A stretch of 51,238 nt of DNA from Bacteroidota bacterium (GTDB lineage: Bacteria; Bacteroidota; Bacteroidia; UKL13-3): assembly GCA_947507965.1 (NCBI GenBank), contig CANNQU010000017.1, forward strand, positions 1 through 51,238, given 5' to 3'. The translations under genes were made by a program, and so were the position numbers. The notes under the pieces were generated by a model that had not been told where the DNA came from, searched no databases, and saw only the letters and a list, made by a program, of their open reading frames with translations. Below, piece by piece: positions 16,654 through 26,300 of this stretch; positions within the stretch are counted from its first letter, which is position 1, and each line of letters opens with the position of its first letter.

Positions 16654-19600
16654 TCATATGTTGAGTTTCTTTTTCCTTTGATACGCTCCAATGGATGTCA
16701 TTATAAGGCCAGCTAAGATTATATATACCCAAGCAGGCACAGGCATCGGGTCGCCGGCAGCAAAGGAGTGCAAACCTGAAAGATAATAGTTCACACCGCA
16801 GTAGGTCATGATTACCGACGACAATCCAAAAAGTGCCGCTACATTATAACTAAATAATCCGCTCAGTTTTGGAATGAGGTGCAGTTGAAGAATGAAGGCA
16901 TAAACCAAAATGGTTATGAGTGCCCAAGATTCCTTGGCGTCCCATCCCCAGTATCTTCCCCAAGATTCATTGGCCCAAACACCACCCAGATAAGTGCCTA
17001 TACTTAGCAAGGCAATACCACCCATGAGTGCCCTCTCACTGAGATAAGATAGTTCGGTAATGATGGCCATGATACGTTTCTTATTGTACTCTTTTAACAG
17101 CAGCATCAGCAATAAATTAATGAAGCCTAGGATGGCGCCTAGTAATAAAAAGCCATAACTACCCGCTATTATTGATACATGGATAATGAGCCATTTAGAA
17201 TTTAAAGCGGGTATTAGAGGTATTATTTCAGGATCAAGATAGCTAAGTTTCGCTATCCATAAAATAATGGCAGTTAATACCATCGTGGCCCCCATACCCC
17301 CGATTGAGTTCCTTGCAAATAGAAGTCCTGCCAAGGTGGTAGCCCAGGCAATATAGATGAGCGATTCGTAGCCATTCGTCCAAGGTGCATTTCCTGAGAT
17401 ATACCAACGTAATATCAAACCAGCACTGTGAAACAAAAACCCGAAAATGACGCCCGTCAATAGTAAATTGTAGCTTATCGTGAATCTCAGGGTGTGATCA
17501 ACTATGGTAAGGAACAAAATTAACAATAGGAGCAACCCAATATACAGATACCAGGAAGCCAGTCTGCCAAAGATGCGAAGATTATTAAATATAATTTCAA
17601 CCTCAATTTTAGGAGCTGTTGGCAGAATTGCAGCGCTCTTTTGTCGTTGAAAATCTTTAAGGTCTGAAATAAGTCTATCGGGCAGTGTATAATCTTTGCA
17701 AAAGGCTGCTTGGTGCAAGGCCGATTGATACATGACAGAAAAACTTCCTGCCATTTGGTTGGAATATGAAAGTTCTTTAACACGGTAATCACGTTCAGGA
17801 GCTCCTGTCCATACGTTCATGGTATCATCATTAAGTGGGAATGTGCTAATCGCTGTTCCGTTTAAAATCGATGCTAAGAGGTTTACCCGTTCATCTACTC
17901 GGAGCAGTTCTATTTCTAACGTACCACGGTCCATGGGTTTGGTATGATAGGCTGCATTTACTTCTTGCTTTATTTTATAGGAGCCGTCAGAATTAAAAAA
18001 GTCTTTAAAGGAGGCACGTTTCAATTCTGTATTTAAGAGTAGTCGGGTGTGTGAGCCTAATTTTATAAGAGGTATCGTGTCCCAAGCTTGGTTGGACGAA
18101 TAAATGCCGAGAACAACCTGGTCTGCATTTAAATCATCATAGGATTCCTTGCCTGATATTTTTCTTAGTATTTCTCTGTCTAAGGTATGCATCGGTTTCA
18201 TACGACCATTCACATCTTGCATCACGAGATAACTAAAAAGTTTTGCGTGTTCTATAGATAGGGGTGGATCCTTGGGCTTTATTTCTGGCTGAGCAGGGCT
18301 AACGATACTGAGTGCTAGAAGTAGGAGGATGTAAAAAGAACGACTCGCCCTCATTAATAAAATCTTTCTCGACAGTTGATTGAAGCGGCTTTTTCTATTC
18401 AAAAAAGTTAGGACGAAGCTCAAAGTTAAAAGGCCATAACCGATATAAGAAACCCAAGTACCCCAATAGTCGTGGGTAACAATGAAGTAGGTGCCTTTTT
18501 CGTCCATATCAAAAGTCGATTGTAAGAACCGGTAACGATCGTATTGAAGAAAATTATTCATGAATATTTTAAAATTCATGGTGGCATTGCTTCTCTCATC
18601 AATCACTTGCACCTCACTCGCAAAAAATGAAGCACTGTTGGTGCTCGGATATCGGTCTATGCTAAAATCTTTAAGCGTAATTTTAAAGGGGAGAATAACC
18701 GGTTTCGCCCCATACGACACCGACAATTTTAGATGGTTTTCCTCTACCGTTATGGGAATGCCTTGTAGGCCTGATTGTCCGTACACGGATTGTTCACTTA
18801 GTTTTCCATTGATGGTCAGTTCACAGCGTAACTCTACGATGCTTTCACTCTCTATTTTACGGTCGCCACTAACCACCGAAAGCTGCCCCCCGCTAAAATA
18901 ATCTGCCACCATAAAACTGTTTTCACTGTCAGCATACTGCGCTCTTAATAGCAGTGGATAAGGGTTTTGCGAAGGGATGAGCGTGTCTGTTTTTTGAGTA
19001 TCCATCGACTTCTGAGTATACACATTTTCAGAAAGGAAGCACAAAGAGTCCGCTTTCTTAATGATGTTGAAAGCACCGGGTATCAAGTTCTCTGCGAAGT
19101 TAAAAACCAGCCCATGGATGCGTAAAGACTGGCCTTCCTTCACAAAATATTCGGTGCTCCCAAAAACAATTTTAAGGGTGGGCTTACCAGAGGCTGAGGG
19201 TACAAAGGTTTGTATGGGGTTGGGGATGAATTCTTTTAGCTTTATTCGAATCAGGTTAGAGCCCACCGTGTAGGATTGATCAAAATGATTATTACCAATA
19301 GAAGCAAATAGGACCCGCTCGTCAAACTCCCAATTTTGCTCATTGGTTACCACTTTAAAATGTAAATAGTTTTCTGAAGATAAGCATACGTTGGTGGTGT
19401 TACCTTCTCTAATATGCAGGGTACCATCAAAGCTAAAATATCTGGTAATTCCAGCCCCGATGAGAATTGTAATGATGGCCAGATGAAGTATTAGCGAAGC
19501 CCATTTTTTTTGCTGAATGATTCGAGAGGTTGAAATGTTCCTGAGAAGAGTTAATGCGAATAAAACCAAGAGTAATTCGAACCAATGGCTTTTGAATATT

Positions 19601-19746
19601 ATTTTTCGAACTGCACTCGAACCGAAATCGTTTTCGATAAATGTTGCTATTCCAATCGCAGTGGCAAAAAGAAGGATGTAGATTGCAGCCGCTTTGGTAC
19701 TCAATATCTGGCGTAGGATTTTTTTTATTGTATCCAATGTTTTCAT
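16654..19746 (-). CDS. ccsBA: Fused cytochrome c biogenesis protein CcsBA (ResB-ResC type)
   Basis: A 1030-residue inner-membrane protein of the system II cytochrome c assembly pathway, which exports haem and attaches it to CxxCH motifs. The N-terminal ResB-like part starts with transmembrane helices at about 15-100, then has a large extracytoplasmic domain, and another helix near 430. A second extracytoplasmic stretch follows. The C-terminal CcsA/ResC part (about 725-1030) has many helices and the WWD haem-handling motif, W-G-R-Y-W-G-W-D-A-K-E-S-W. A conserved His is in G-L-H-S-F-A-A-G. Such fusions are normal in Bacteroidota. A likely client is the di-heme protein at 1.2 kb. The esterase gene ends 32 bp upstream, so they may share a transcript. 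Confidence 0.93.
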   Translation of the reverse strand: MKTLDTIKKILRQILSTKAAAIYILLFATAIGIATFIENDFGSSAVRKIIFKSHWFELLLVLFALTLLRNISTSRIIQQKKWASLILHLAIITILIGAGITRYFSFDGTLHIREGNTTNVCLSSENYLHFKVVTNEQNWEFDERVLFASIGNNHFDQSYTVGSNLIRIKLKEFIPNPIQTFVPSASGKPTLKIVFGSTEYFVKEGQSLRIHGLVFNFAENLIPGAFNIIKKADSLCFLSENVYTQKSMDTQKTDTLIPSQNPYPLLLRAQYADSENSFMVADYFSGGQLSVVSGDRKIESESIVELRCELTINGKLSEQSVYGQSGLQGIPITVEENHLKLSVSYGAKPVILPFKITLKDFSIDRYPSTNSASFFASEVQVIDERSNATMNFKIFMNNFLQYDRYRFLQSTFDMDEKGTYFIVTHDYWGTWVSYIGYGLLTLSFVLTFLNRKSRFNQLSRKILLMRASRSFYILLLLALSIVSPAQPEIKPKDPPLSIEHAKLFSYLVMQDVNGRMKPMHTLDREILRKISGKESYDDLNADQVVLGIYSSNQAWDTIPLIKLGSHTRLLLNTELKRASFKDFFNSDGSYKIKQEVNAAYHTKPMDRGTLEIELLRVDERVNLLASILNGTAISTFPLNDDTMNVWTGAPERDYRVKELSYSNQMAGSFSVMYQSALHQAAFCKDYTLPDRLISDLKDFQRQKSAAILPTAPKIEVEIIFNNLRIFGRLASWYLYIGLLLLLILFLTIVDHTLRFTISYNLLLTGVIFGFLFHSAGLILRWYISGNAPWTNGYESLIYIAWATTLAGLLFARNSIGGMGATMVLTAIILWIAKLSYLDPEIIPLIPALNSKWLIIHVSIIAGSYGFLLLGAILGFINLLLMLLLKEYNKKRIMAIITELSYLSERALMGGIALLSIGTYLGGVWANESWGRYWGWDAKESWALITILVYAFILQLHLIPKLSGLFSYNVAALFGLSSVIMTYCGVNYYLSGLHSFAAGDPMPVPAWVYIILAGLIMTSIGAYQRKKKLNI

Positions 19747-19778
19747 CCGTGTTTTTTTTTAAATTTACTTCAATGGAT

Positions 19779-20513
19779 TTATAAAAACCGGGTCTCCAGG
19801 TAATGAGGTAAGATGGCTCTCCAGGTAGGCCAGTCGTGTTTCCACTCTTTTCCCCAAACATCGAGCTCATAGGTGATTCCTTTATTATAGAGTACTCCTG
19901 CAAACTTTTTTGATGATTCAGAATCTTCAAAATCACCACTGCCGGTGACGATATGGATATGACTGCTTTTCTTTATGTTTTCGAGAATGGATTCATCCAT
20001 TAAATTTGGCAGGTATTGCATGGGAGAATTAAAATAAACCTGTTCATCATGATATCCTTTGGTGTATTCAGCCAAGTCGTAAACGCCGCTCATGGCAATT
20101 ACTCCATTGATTAGGTCGGGACGTTTTAAAAAAAGGTTCATGCTGTGGAGGGCACCAAACGAAGCGCCACTTAAAATTAGGGGCGTTTCTTCTGAGGTGT
20201 TTTTCCGAATGAAGGGTACTACTTCATTAAATATATAGTCATTGAACTGGTTATGCCGAATGGCTTTATGCTCGCCTGCCATCGAGCTGTTGAGCCAGCT
20301 CTCGTTATTGATACTGTTTACCGAAAAGACCTTTACTTTACCGTTGTTTATGAAGGGCGCCAAAGTGTCGATCATTTGAAAGCGCTCATATTCCAGGTAA
20401 TCGGCAGCAGCCGTAGGTACAAAAAGTAGTGCGAAGCCCGAATGGCCGTAGGTTACGATCGGCATTTCTTTTTGAAGGGCGGGGCTATGCCAGCTATTTA
20501 TTTCTCTGTGCAT
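19779..20513 (-). CDS. Esterase of the D-like/PF00756 family (alpha/beta hydrolase)
   Basis: A 244-residue cytosolic alpha/beta hydrolase similar to the putative esterases that include S-formylglutathione hydrolase and enterochelin esterase. The nucleophile is Ser118 in S-G-A-S-F-G-A-L-H-S. Asp in G-S-G-D-F-E and His in K-H-D-W-P-T-W complete the probable triad, and the latter block is typical of this family. There is no signal peptide. The ATG at 20513 is chosen over one 33 nt upstream because the upstream residues are not family-like. The substrate is unknown. It lies directly upstream of ccsBA on the same strand. Confidence 0.82.
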   Translation of the reverse strand: MHREINSWHSPALQKEMPIVTYGHSGFALLFVPTAAADYLEYERFQMIDTLAPFINNGKVKVFSVNSINNESWLNSSMAGEHKAIRHNQFNDYIFNEVVPFIRKNTSEETPLILSGASFGALHSMNLFLKRPDLINGVIAMSGVYDLAEYTKGYHDEQVYFNSPMQYLPNLMDESILENIKKSSHIHIVTGSGDFEDSESSKKFAGVLYNKGITYELDVWGKEWKHDWPTWRAILPHYLETRFL

Positions 20514-20546
20514 GATAATGTTTTTGCATTTAGTGGTATTATGCAA

Positions 20547-20947
20547 AGATGTTAAATTATTTAGAAATGGAGGAGGGGAATAAAAATCAATAAATATAAG
20601 TGATCAAATTAGGTTGTTCCCTATTTGATGTGCTGAAACGAATCACCAAGGTTTCCTCCCAGCCATTTTAATGTTTTCACCATCCTTTGATCTACTTTTG
20701 TATTTAGCCCTACCGGGGCGCCCTATTTGTAGCCAAGGGAGTTAGCCTGTATTAAGCACCGTAGGTGCGACCTGAAGATATCCTCAATCATACTAACGTT
20801 GCTAACGGTCGATAAATCCGAAAAAAACATTGAGCAGTAAATCATATACTGAATATCCTATCAAATTCAGCTTTCATATTATTAATATGATTCAGCTTCG
20901 TTTGTTATACTAAAATGTATTAATTTACCCTTTTTTAGAAAAACTAA
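20547..20947. other. Gene-free stretch before the caspase operon, with a structured repeat-like block
   Basis: No convincing ORF is seen. A block at about 20704-20780 stands out as GC-richer, with small inverted repeats such as GCACC-GTA-GGTGC (20756-20768) and GGGCGCCC. It resembles the short intergenic repeats scattered through some Bacteroidota genomes, but only one copy is in this window. The last 60 bp before the operon are very AT-rich and should hold its promoter, though no clean TAnnTTTG box was found. Confidence 0.5.
20704..20780. repeat. Candidate dispersed intergenic repeat (single copy here)
   Basis: The block contains several short palindromes (GCACC-GTA-GGTGC, GGGCGCCC) in an otherwise AT-rich gap. 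The style matches dispersed intergenic repeats known in this phylum from memory. Copy number outside the window is unknown. Confidence 0.3.
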
Positions 20948-20983
20948 ATGCAAGCGAGGAAATTCGATATTCATATAATGTGC

Positions 20984-21628
20984 ATGATAAAGCGCATGCT
21001 CCCTTTTCTAAATATACGAATGGGGCTTATCGCGGGTGTGCTGCAGTTTAGCTCCGCGATGGCGCAAACACCATTTCAATTGGCACCACAGCATCCGGCT
21101 CCGTACGATAAACGTTTTATTATTCCTGATATTAAGCAAGTTAACGTGATCACACTTTCTACTTTATTCTGTGTAGATTCTAAATCGATTTATAGAGACA
21201 AAGAAGCCGGGAATGTGGATACTGGATTAAATATTGGATTTGGACTGGGATACGCCAAAGCTCTTATTAACAGCGAGTACTACGGTTTGTTTGTGGGTGT
21301 AGGATACGAATATTTCCCTTCTAAGTATCAAAGCGTGAAATGTTTTTTTGAATATAAGTCGCCCTATTTTTTCAGGCATCAGAAAATAAAATACTTTCTT
21401 AAATACAAGAAGACTTTTCTTCCACAATTCGAGTTTATTTTTCCAAAATACGAGTACCTTTATGGCTGGGATGCAATGCACCAACATTGGACACAACAGC
21501 GATTTTATTTTCTTAATATACGATCCGGCATGCTCAATTTTAATTATGGTGTTCAATTCGGCACCGCATATCACGTATCATCTAATGTTTTTGAGCTTTC
21601 ATATAATTTATTTCCGAAAAAATGGTAA
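20984..21628 (+). CDS. Exported beta-rich protein, first gene of the caspase/VWA operon
   Basis: About 214 residues with a signal peptide ending in S-A-M-A-Q. The mature part is rich in Tyr, Phe and Lys, with alternating hydrophobic residues and a Gly/aromatic stretch (G-F-G-L-G-Y-A, G-V-G-Y-E-Y-F). The C-terminus is aromatic (F-E-L-S-Y-N-L-F). This suggests a small outer-membrane beta-barrel, although no family is recognised. The start is uncertain: ATG codons at 20948, 20978 and 20984 are in frame, and 20984 gives a signal peptide of normal length. Its stop overlaps the next start (ATGGTAA), so the two are translationally coupled. It is the first of four tightly packed genes ending with a WD40-caspase protein. 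Confidence 0.65.
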   Translation: MIKRMLPFLNIRMGLIAGVLQFSSAMAQTPFQLAPQHPAPYDKRFIIPDIKQVNVITLSTLFCVDSKSIYRDKEAGNVDTGLNIGFGLGYAKALINSEYYGLFVGVGYEYFPSKYQSVKCFFEYKSPYFFRHQKIKYFLKYKKTFLPQFEFIFPKYEYLYGWDAMHQHWTQQRFYFLNIRSGMLNFNYGVQFGTAYHVSSNVFELSYNLFPKKW

Positions 21629-22353
21629 AGAAATTTCTACTTATGGTTGGCTTCTTTTTAACGATGCCTTCGATGGCTCAACGCATCAGCAGCGGAATAC
21701 ATTTCGGAACGAATATTTATGAAATTTCAACTCGAAAAGAGTACTATCTCTTTCCCGATCCACAAAACACTTATAATGTTTACTATGGTCCCAAACGAAA
21801 CCGATTTCGAGGGGGCGGTTTCTCGCCAGGAGGCTATTTACAACTTGACTATAAGGCATTCCTTAGTGGCTTAGAAGTGAATCTGGTGAACAGGAGCTAT
21901 TTTGTAAAATGTTATTATATGATGGATAAATCGTTAGGTGATCGGGCCCTTGAATTTAAGGTAACACAACAAAACACCGAAATCAATTGGTTCTCCGGCC
22001 TCAAACTCTTGAAAAGAAATCGAAATGTTATTGTATACGCAGGCTTTATTTATGCTATTGTAAATAGTAATACAGAAGTAGGAAGAGATAACGAGAACAG
22101 TAATATATTGGGAAGAGTGTTTATGGGGAACAATGAGATGTATAATGTCATGTATAACGACCTTAATTTTTGGCGTTTGATGGGTGGTGTAGGTTATACT
22201 TGGAAAAACAGTATGCTCTCTCTTCGTTATGATTATCGTATCAATTCTGCGAGGGTAAAATTAACCAATGAAATTAGCAGCTTCAATCTTCATTATAATT
22301 TAACCTTAAATTTTCAGAAACTAAAAAAAGGCCATTTTATATTTCAGAAATGA
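21622..22353 (+). CDS. Exported beta-barrel-like protein, second gene of the caspase/VWA operon
   Basis: A 243-residue protein with signal peptide M-V-K-K-F ... P-S-M-A-Q. The body has repeated amphipathic beta-type strands (for example G-G-F-S-P-G-G-Y-L-Q-L-D-Y and W-R-L-M-G-G-V-G-Y-T-W) and ends with alternating strands rich in Leu, Tyr and Asn. This matches the general look of 8- to 10-stranded outer-membrane porin-like proteins of Bacteroidota. No specific family is recognised. It overlaps the previous gene by 7 nt and the next gene by 4 nt (ATGA). Its size is like its upstream neighbour but I see no close similarity between the two. Confidence 0.7.
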   Translation: MVKKFLLMVGFFLTMPSMAQRISSGIHFGTNIYEISTRKEYYLFPDPQNTYNVYYGPKRNRFRGGGFSPGGYLQLDYKAFLSGLEVNLVNRSYFVKCYYMMDKSLGDRALEFKVTQQNTEINWFSGLKLLKRNRNVIVYAGFIYAIVNSNTEVGRDNENSNILGRVFMGNNEMYNVMYNDLNFWRLMGGVGYTWKNSMLSLRYDYRINSARVKLTNEISSFNLHYNLTLNFQKLKKGHFIFQK

Positions 22354-23381
22354 AACAGACAACTCTCCTTATTCTTGTGGCTCTTTGCTTGGGCAATTGT
22401 AAAAAAAGTACGCAACCTGTGCGCAAGGCTTTGATTGGTGCCCCTACGGCTTTTGCACTCGGTACTCAATATATTTCCCACACCGATACCACTTTAATAC
22501 TGGAAATGAAAGTCGGCGTTTTTACCAGTCGCGACCGCGAGGTTACAACCCTCAACGATAGTGCGTTTCATTCCTGGCCTACGAGTAGCTTGGGTATTAT
22601 ATTTAACAAAATTGAGCAACACGAAGCACTATCGATGAATTCATTTTCTACTATCTTGGCTTTTGATCAATCGGAATCATACGCTCAATATGATCCATTT
22701 AATCAACGATTGAGGGCGGTTAATAAAGTGCTTCTGGATATGGAAAGCGAGTCAAAGAATGAATTCGGGCTCGCCTATTATAATCGATCCGACCTGTTCA
22801 AAAACAATTTAGAAATTCGAATCCGCGACGGAGGTAGCCCCTTTCAGGTATCTCGTGAGAGCTTATTAAAATGGCAGTTTTGGATGCCTGATTATGAGAA
22901 GGGGACCGCCAATATGTATGACGCTCTGTCGATGCTTATCGATACCGTTTCAACCTATGCCAGTAATAGCAATATGTCCATCACTGTTTTCATGCATGCC
23001 ATAGACGACCGTTTGGGTATTAACTATAAAACAATCATCAATAAGGCGATGGCTAAGAGAGTGAAAATTAATATCATTTCCCTCGACCCCATCAACAAGG
23101 AACTTTCTGAAATTAGCTGTCGTACTGGGGGCTTCCTGCATCTAATAGATCGCCGTACTGTTCTGGAGGTGATGGATAAAGGAGTACCTGCACTAACAAG
23201 TATACTAAAGACCCTGAGTGGCAATTTAAATATATATACTATCAACTTCACGGTAAGAAGAAGCTCTGGCACATTCTATAGTGGATATGTAGTGAATGAT
23301 TACCTTTTGCTACAGGAACATGATGCTGATGGCGAAGAGAAAATTTATAACCCTTTAGGATTTTATGTTACCATTCCATGA
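22350..23381 (+). CDS. Von Willebrand factor A domain lipoprotein
   Basis: A 343-residue lipoprotein; the leader ends L-G-N-C (Cys17). A VWA-like fold at about 98-270 carries all parts of a metal-ion-dependent adhesion site. These are D106-x-S108-x-S110 (D-Q-S-E-S after a hydrophobic strand), Thr186 in G-T-A-N-M-Y-D-A-L, and D219-D220 after the strand I-T-V-F-M-H-A-I. The following part has I-I-S-L-D-P and a helix ending T-G-G-F-L, as in late VWA strands. VWA lipoproteins bind other proteins through a divalent cation. The position between barrel-like proteins and an exported caspase suggests a scaffold or sensor of an envelope complex; that is inference. It overlaps both neighbours by 4 nt (ATGA junctions). 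Confidence 0.75.
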   Translation: MKQTTLLILVALCLGNCKKSTQPVRKALIGAPTAFALGTQYISHTDTTLILEMKVGVFTSRDREVTTLNDSAFHSWPTSSLGIIFNKIEQHEALSMNSFSTILAFDQSESYAQYDPFNQRLRAVNKVLLDMESESKNEFGLAYYNRSDLFKNNLEIRIRDGGSPFQVSRESLLKWQFWMPDYEKGTANMYDALSMLIDTVSTYASNSNMSITVFMHAIDDRLGINYKTIINKAMAKRVKINIISLDPINKELSEISCRTGGFLHLIDRRTVLEVMDKGVPALTSILKTLSGNLNIYTINFTVRRSSGTFYSGYVVNDYLLLQEHDADGEEKIYNPLGFYVTIP

Positions 23382-26300
23382 ATAAAGCCCAGTTTATTTT
23401 TTATTTCCTCCTGTTTTGCAACATCACTTTATGGACGCAAAGAGCCGAGCTTGCCATACAAAGAGGGCATTCGAATACCATTCGATTGGTTTCGTATTCG
23501 CCATCGGGTGAGCTGTTGGCCAGTTTTGGCGATGATAAGCAATTGGTTATTTGGGATGTAAGAAAAGGGAAAGAAATAAAATCAATTTCCTTAGGACAAG
23601 ACAACATCGATCAAATTGTTTTTAGTGCCGATAATCAGGGTGTCTTCATACGCCATACAGGCACGTATAGCTATTATAATATCGGTCGTTCGATTTTCGA
23701 AACATGGCCGAGTGTTGAAATTATAGCACGTAACCGCATGCATTATATTGCTTTGGATAACTTGTTTGAGGTGGTAATAAAAAATGCGAAACTTTATAAA
23801 AAGAAACCGAAGGAGAAAAAGAAAATCTTTCAGAAGTCGGCAGAATATTTTGATGAATATTTCACCGCTGTCGACGTATCGGTAGCGAACAATCTTATTA
23901 TTGCGGGCAATGATGATGGTAAAGTTTATTTGTTTAAACTCTCTAACGGTGCCAAAGTGCCAGACGCTACAGGCACTAAAAGGCGTACCTTAACAGGACA
24001 TCTTTCCAATATCACGGATCTGTGTTTTAGCCCCGACCAAAATTATTTTGCTACGGCAAGCGCCGATCGTTCCATCATTATTTGGAACACCAAAACGCTT
24101 CGAATTGAAAGAAGGCTCTACACCCAATCGTTTCGAAACTATGCGCTAGCCTTTAGCGATGATGGCAATAAGCTGGCAGTTGGAAATGAAATTGGACAAG
24201 TGAAACTCATCGACTTAGCATCCACCAATATTGCACTCATCAACTATCCTTTGCATATTCATCCGGTGAGCAAAATACAGTTCGATGGAAACGACAAGAT
24301 AATGACTTCAGGATATGATAATACCCTACGCATCACCGATCTTAAAACGGGGGAATCCTCTTTTGATTTACATTATCTCAAAGGCCTCACGATTCCTAAT
24401 TTAATCAATGGTTTTTTCGAGAAGGGGTTAAAGTACTATCGAAATCCATACAGTATAATTAAGACTTTCGACCACTCAAGACAGGGTCAATACCTTGCTT
24501 ATTCGGGGGTCACCAAAAGTAGAGACTATCCTATACTTCGAGTAGTTGATTTGCACTCTAAGAAGGAAAAACGTGTCGTGAAACAGGTGAAGCAAATTCA
24601 ATCGATTCGGTTTGTTAGTGACAGCACTTTCATTTCCTGCGATGGAAGCGACTCGATTTGTTATTGGACACTCCTTCGCAATAAAATTATTTTTAATACT
24701 ATTGTTTTACCAATCGAAGTAACCGATGTCGAAATTATCGATGCTCGTTACCTCCTGCTTCGAAATGGAAATTCTTTTTCTGTTTATGATGGTTTAAATA
24801 AGGTTATTATTGCTCAGTTACCCATTTTAAGCACCTGCTATACTTTTGATCGTGAAAGGGGACAATTATTGTTTGCTGATGTAAATTACTTGATTCATTT
24901 ATTCGACTTACGAGAGCACTCATTTCATGAAACAAAGGTTTTTCGTGGTCATAGCGATGAAGTACGATGCATTTCATTTCATCCCTCGAAAAACGTATTC
25001 GCATCGACAGGTTTCGATGCTTCCATAAAATTGTGGGATTTAGCTACTGGCGAACTCCTGGTATCCATTGTGCCCATTGGAAAAGACGACCGTATTGTAC
25101 TCACCGAAGAAAATAAATATCTCATCTCAAAGAAAAACCTCAATTCGGTTGGCTTCAAAGTGGGCACTTCGTTTTTCCTTGCCGAACAATTTGACATGGA
25201 ATATAATCGACCCGATTTGGTGCTCGAACGACTTGGTTTCACCGAACAGAAAACCCTTGATATCTATAAAAACGCCTATGTCAAACGATGGAAACGAATG
25301 AGTTATAGTGAGAGTGATACACTCCTTGCCGTGCCTAAGATAAGCCTCCTTAATGCCGACAGAATACCTATGGTGACGAAAGAAGATAAGGTAACCATAA
25401 AAATAAAGGCCACGGATGATCGGCTACGGTTAAAGCGGCTCTTAGTGGAGGTGAATAGCATCCCTATTTATGGTACTCAAGGTGTTGATTTAACGGCTTC
25501 GCAATCCCACGCCTGGGATACACTGCTTGAAATAAAACTATCACCCGGCATGAATAAAATTTCGGTGTCATGCATTAACGAGCAGGGCATTCAGAGTTAT
25601 CGTGAAAGTTTCGAGACCGAGTTTATTGGGTCGGTAGCAAAAAGTAAAATGTATTTTATTGGGTTAGGCGTGACACATTATCAGGATACGAATTTCAATT
25701 TAAAATATGCAGCAAAAGACATCTTCGATTTAGCCTCTGGGATTAAGAAACTGTATCCCGAAGCAAAAATTATTTTGCTTACCGATTCGGAAGCGACACG
25801 AGAGAATATCCTTAAGTTAAAGGAACAACTAATGCTGACGGGCATCAACGATAAAGTCATTATTTCGTTAAGTGGTCACGGAATTTTAGGGGATAAACTT
25901 GATTTTTATTATGCAACTCATGACATTGATTTTAGGCATCCCGAAATACGTGGACTGTTGTATGACGATTTGGAAAGTTTGTTTGATGGAATACCGGCGA
26001 GGAATAAACTACTCTTAGTGGATGCCTGTCATAGTGGAGAAATAGATAAAACATTGGATCTTAAGGTTGATGAAAAATCGGGAACTACGGCAGTCGCCAA
26101 TGGCAAGGTGAGTGTGCCCCGAGGAGCGGAGCTACTTGTTGACAGTAATAGTATCGGGATGCAAAATAGTTTTGAGTTGATGAAAGAAGTTTTTGCCGAT
26201 ATCAGCCATGGAAATGGCGCTGTTGTTATAAGTGCGGCAGGAGGGTTGGAGTACGCCCTTGAAAGTAACCGCTGGAATAACGGAGTTTTTACTTATGCTG

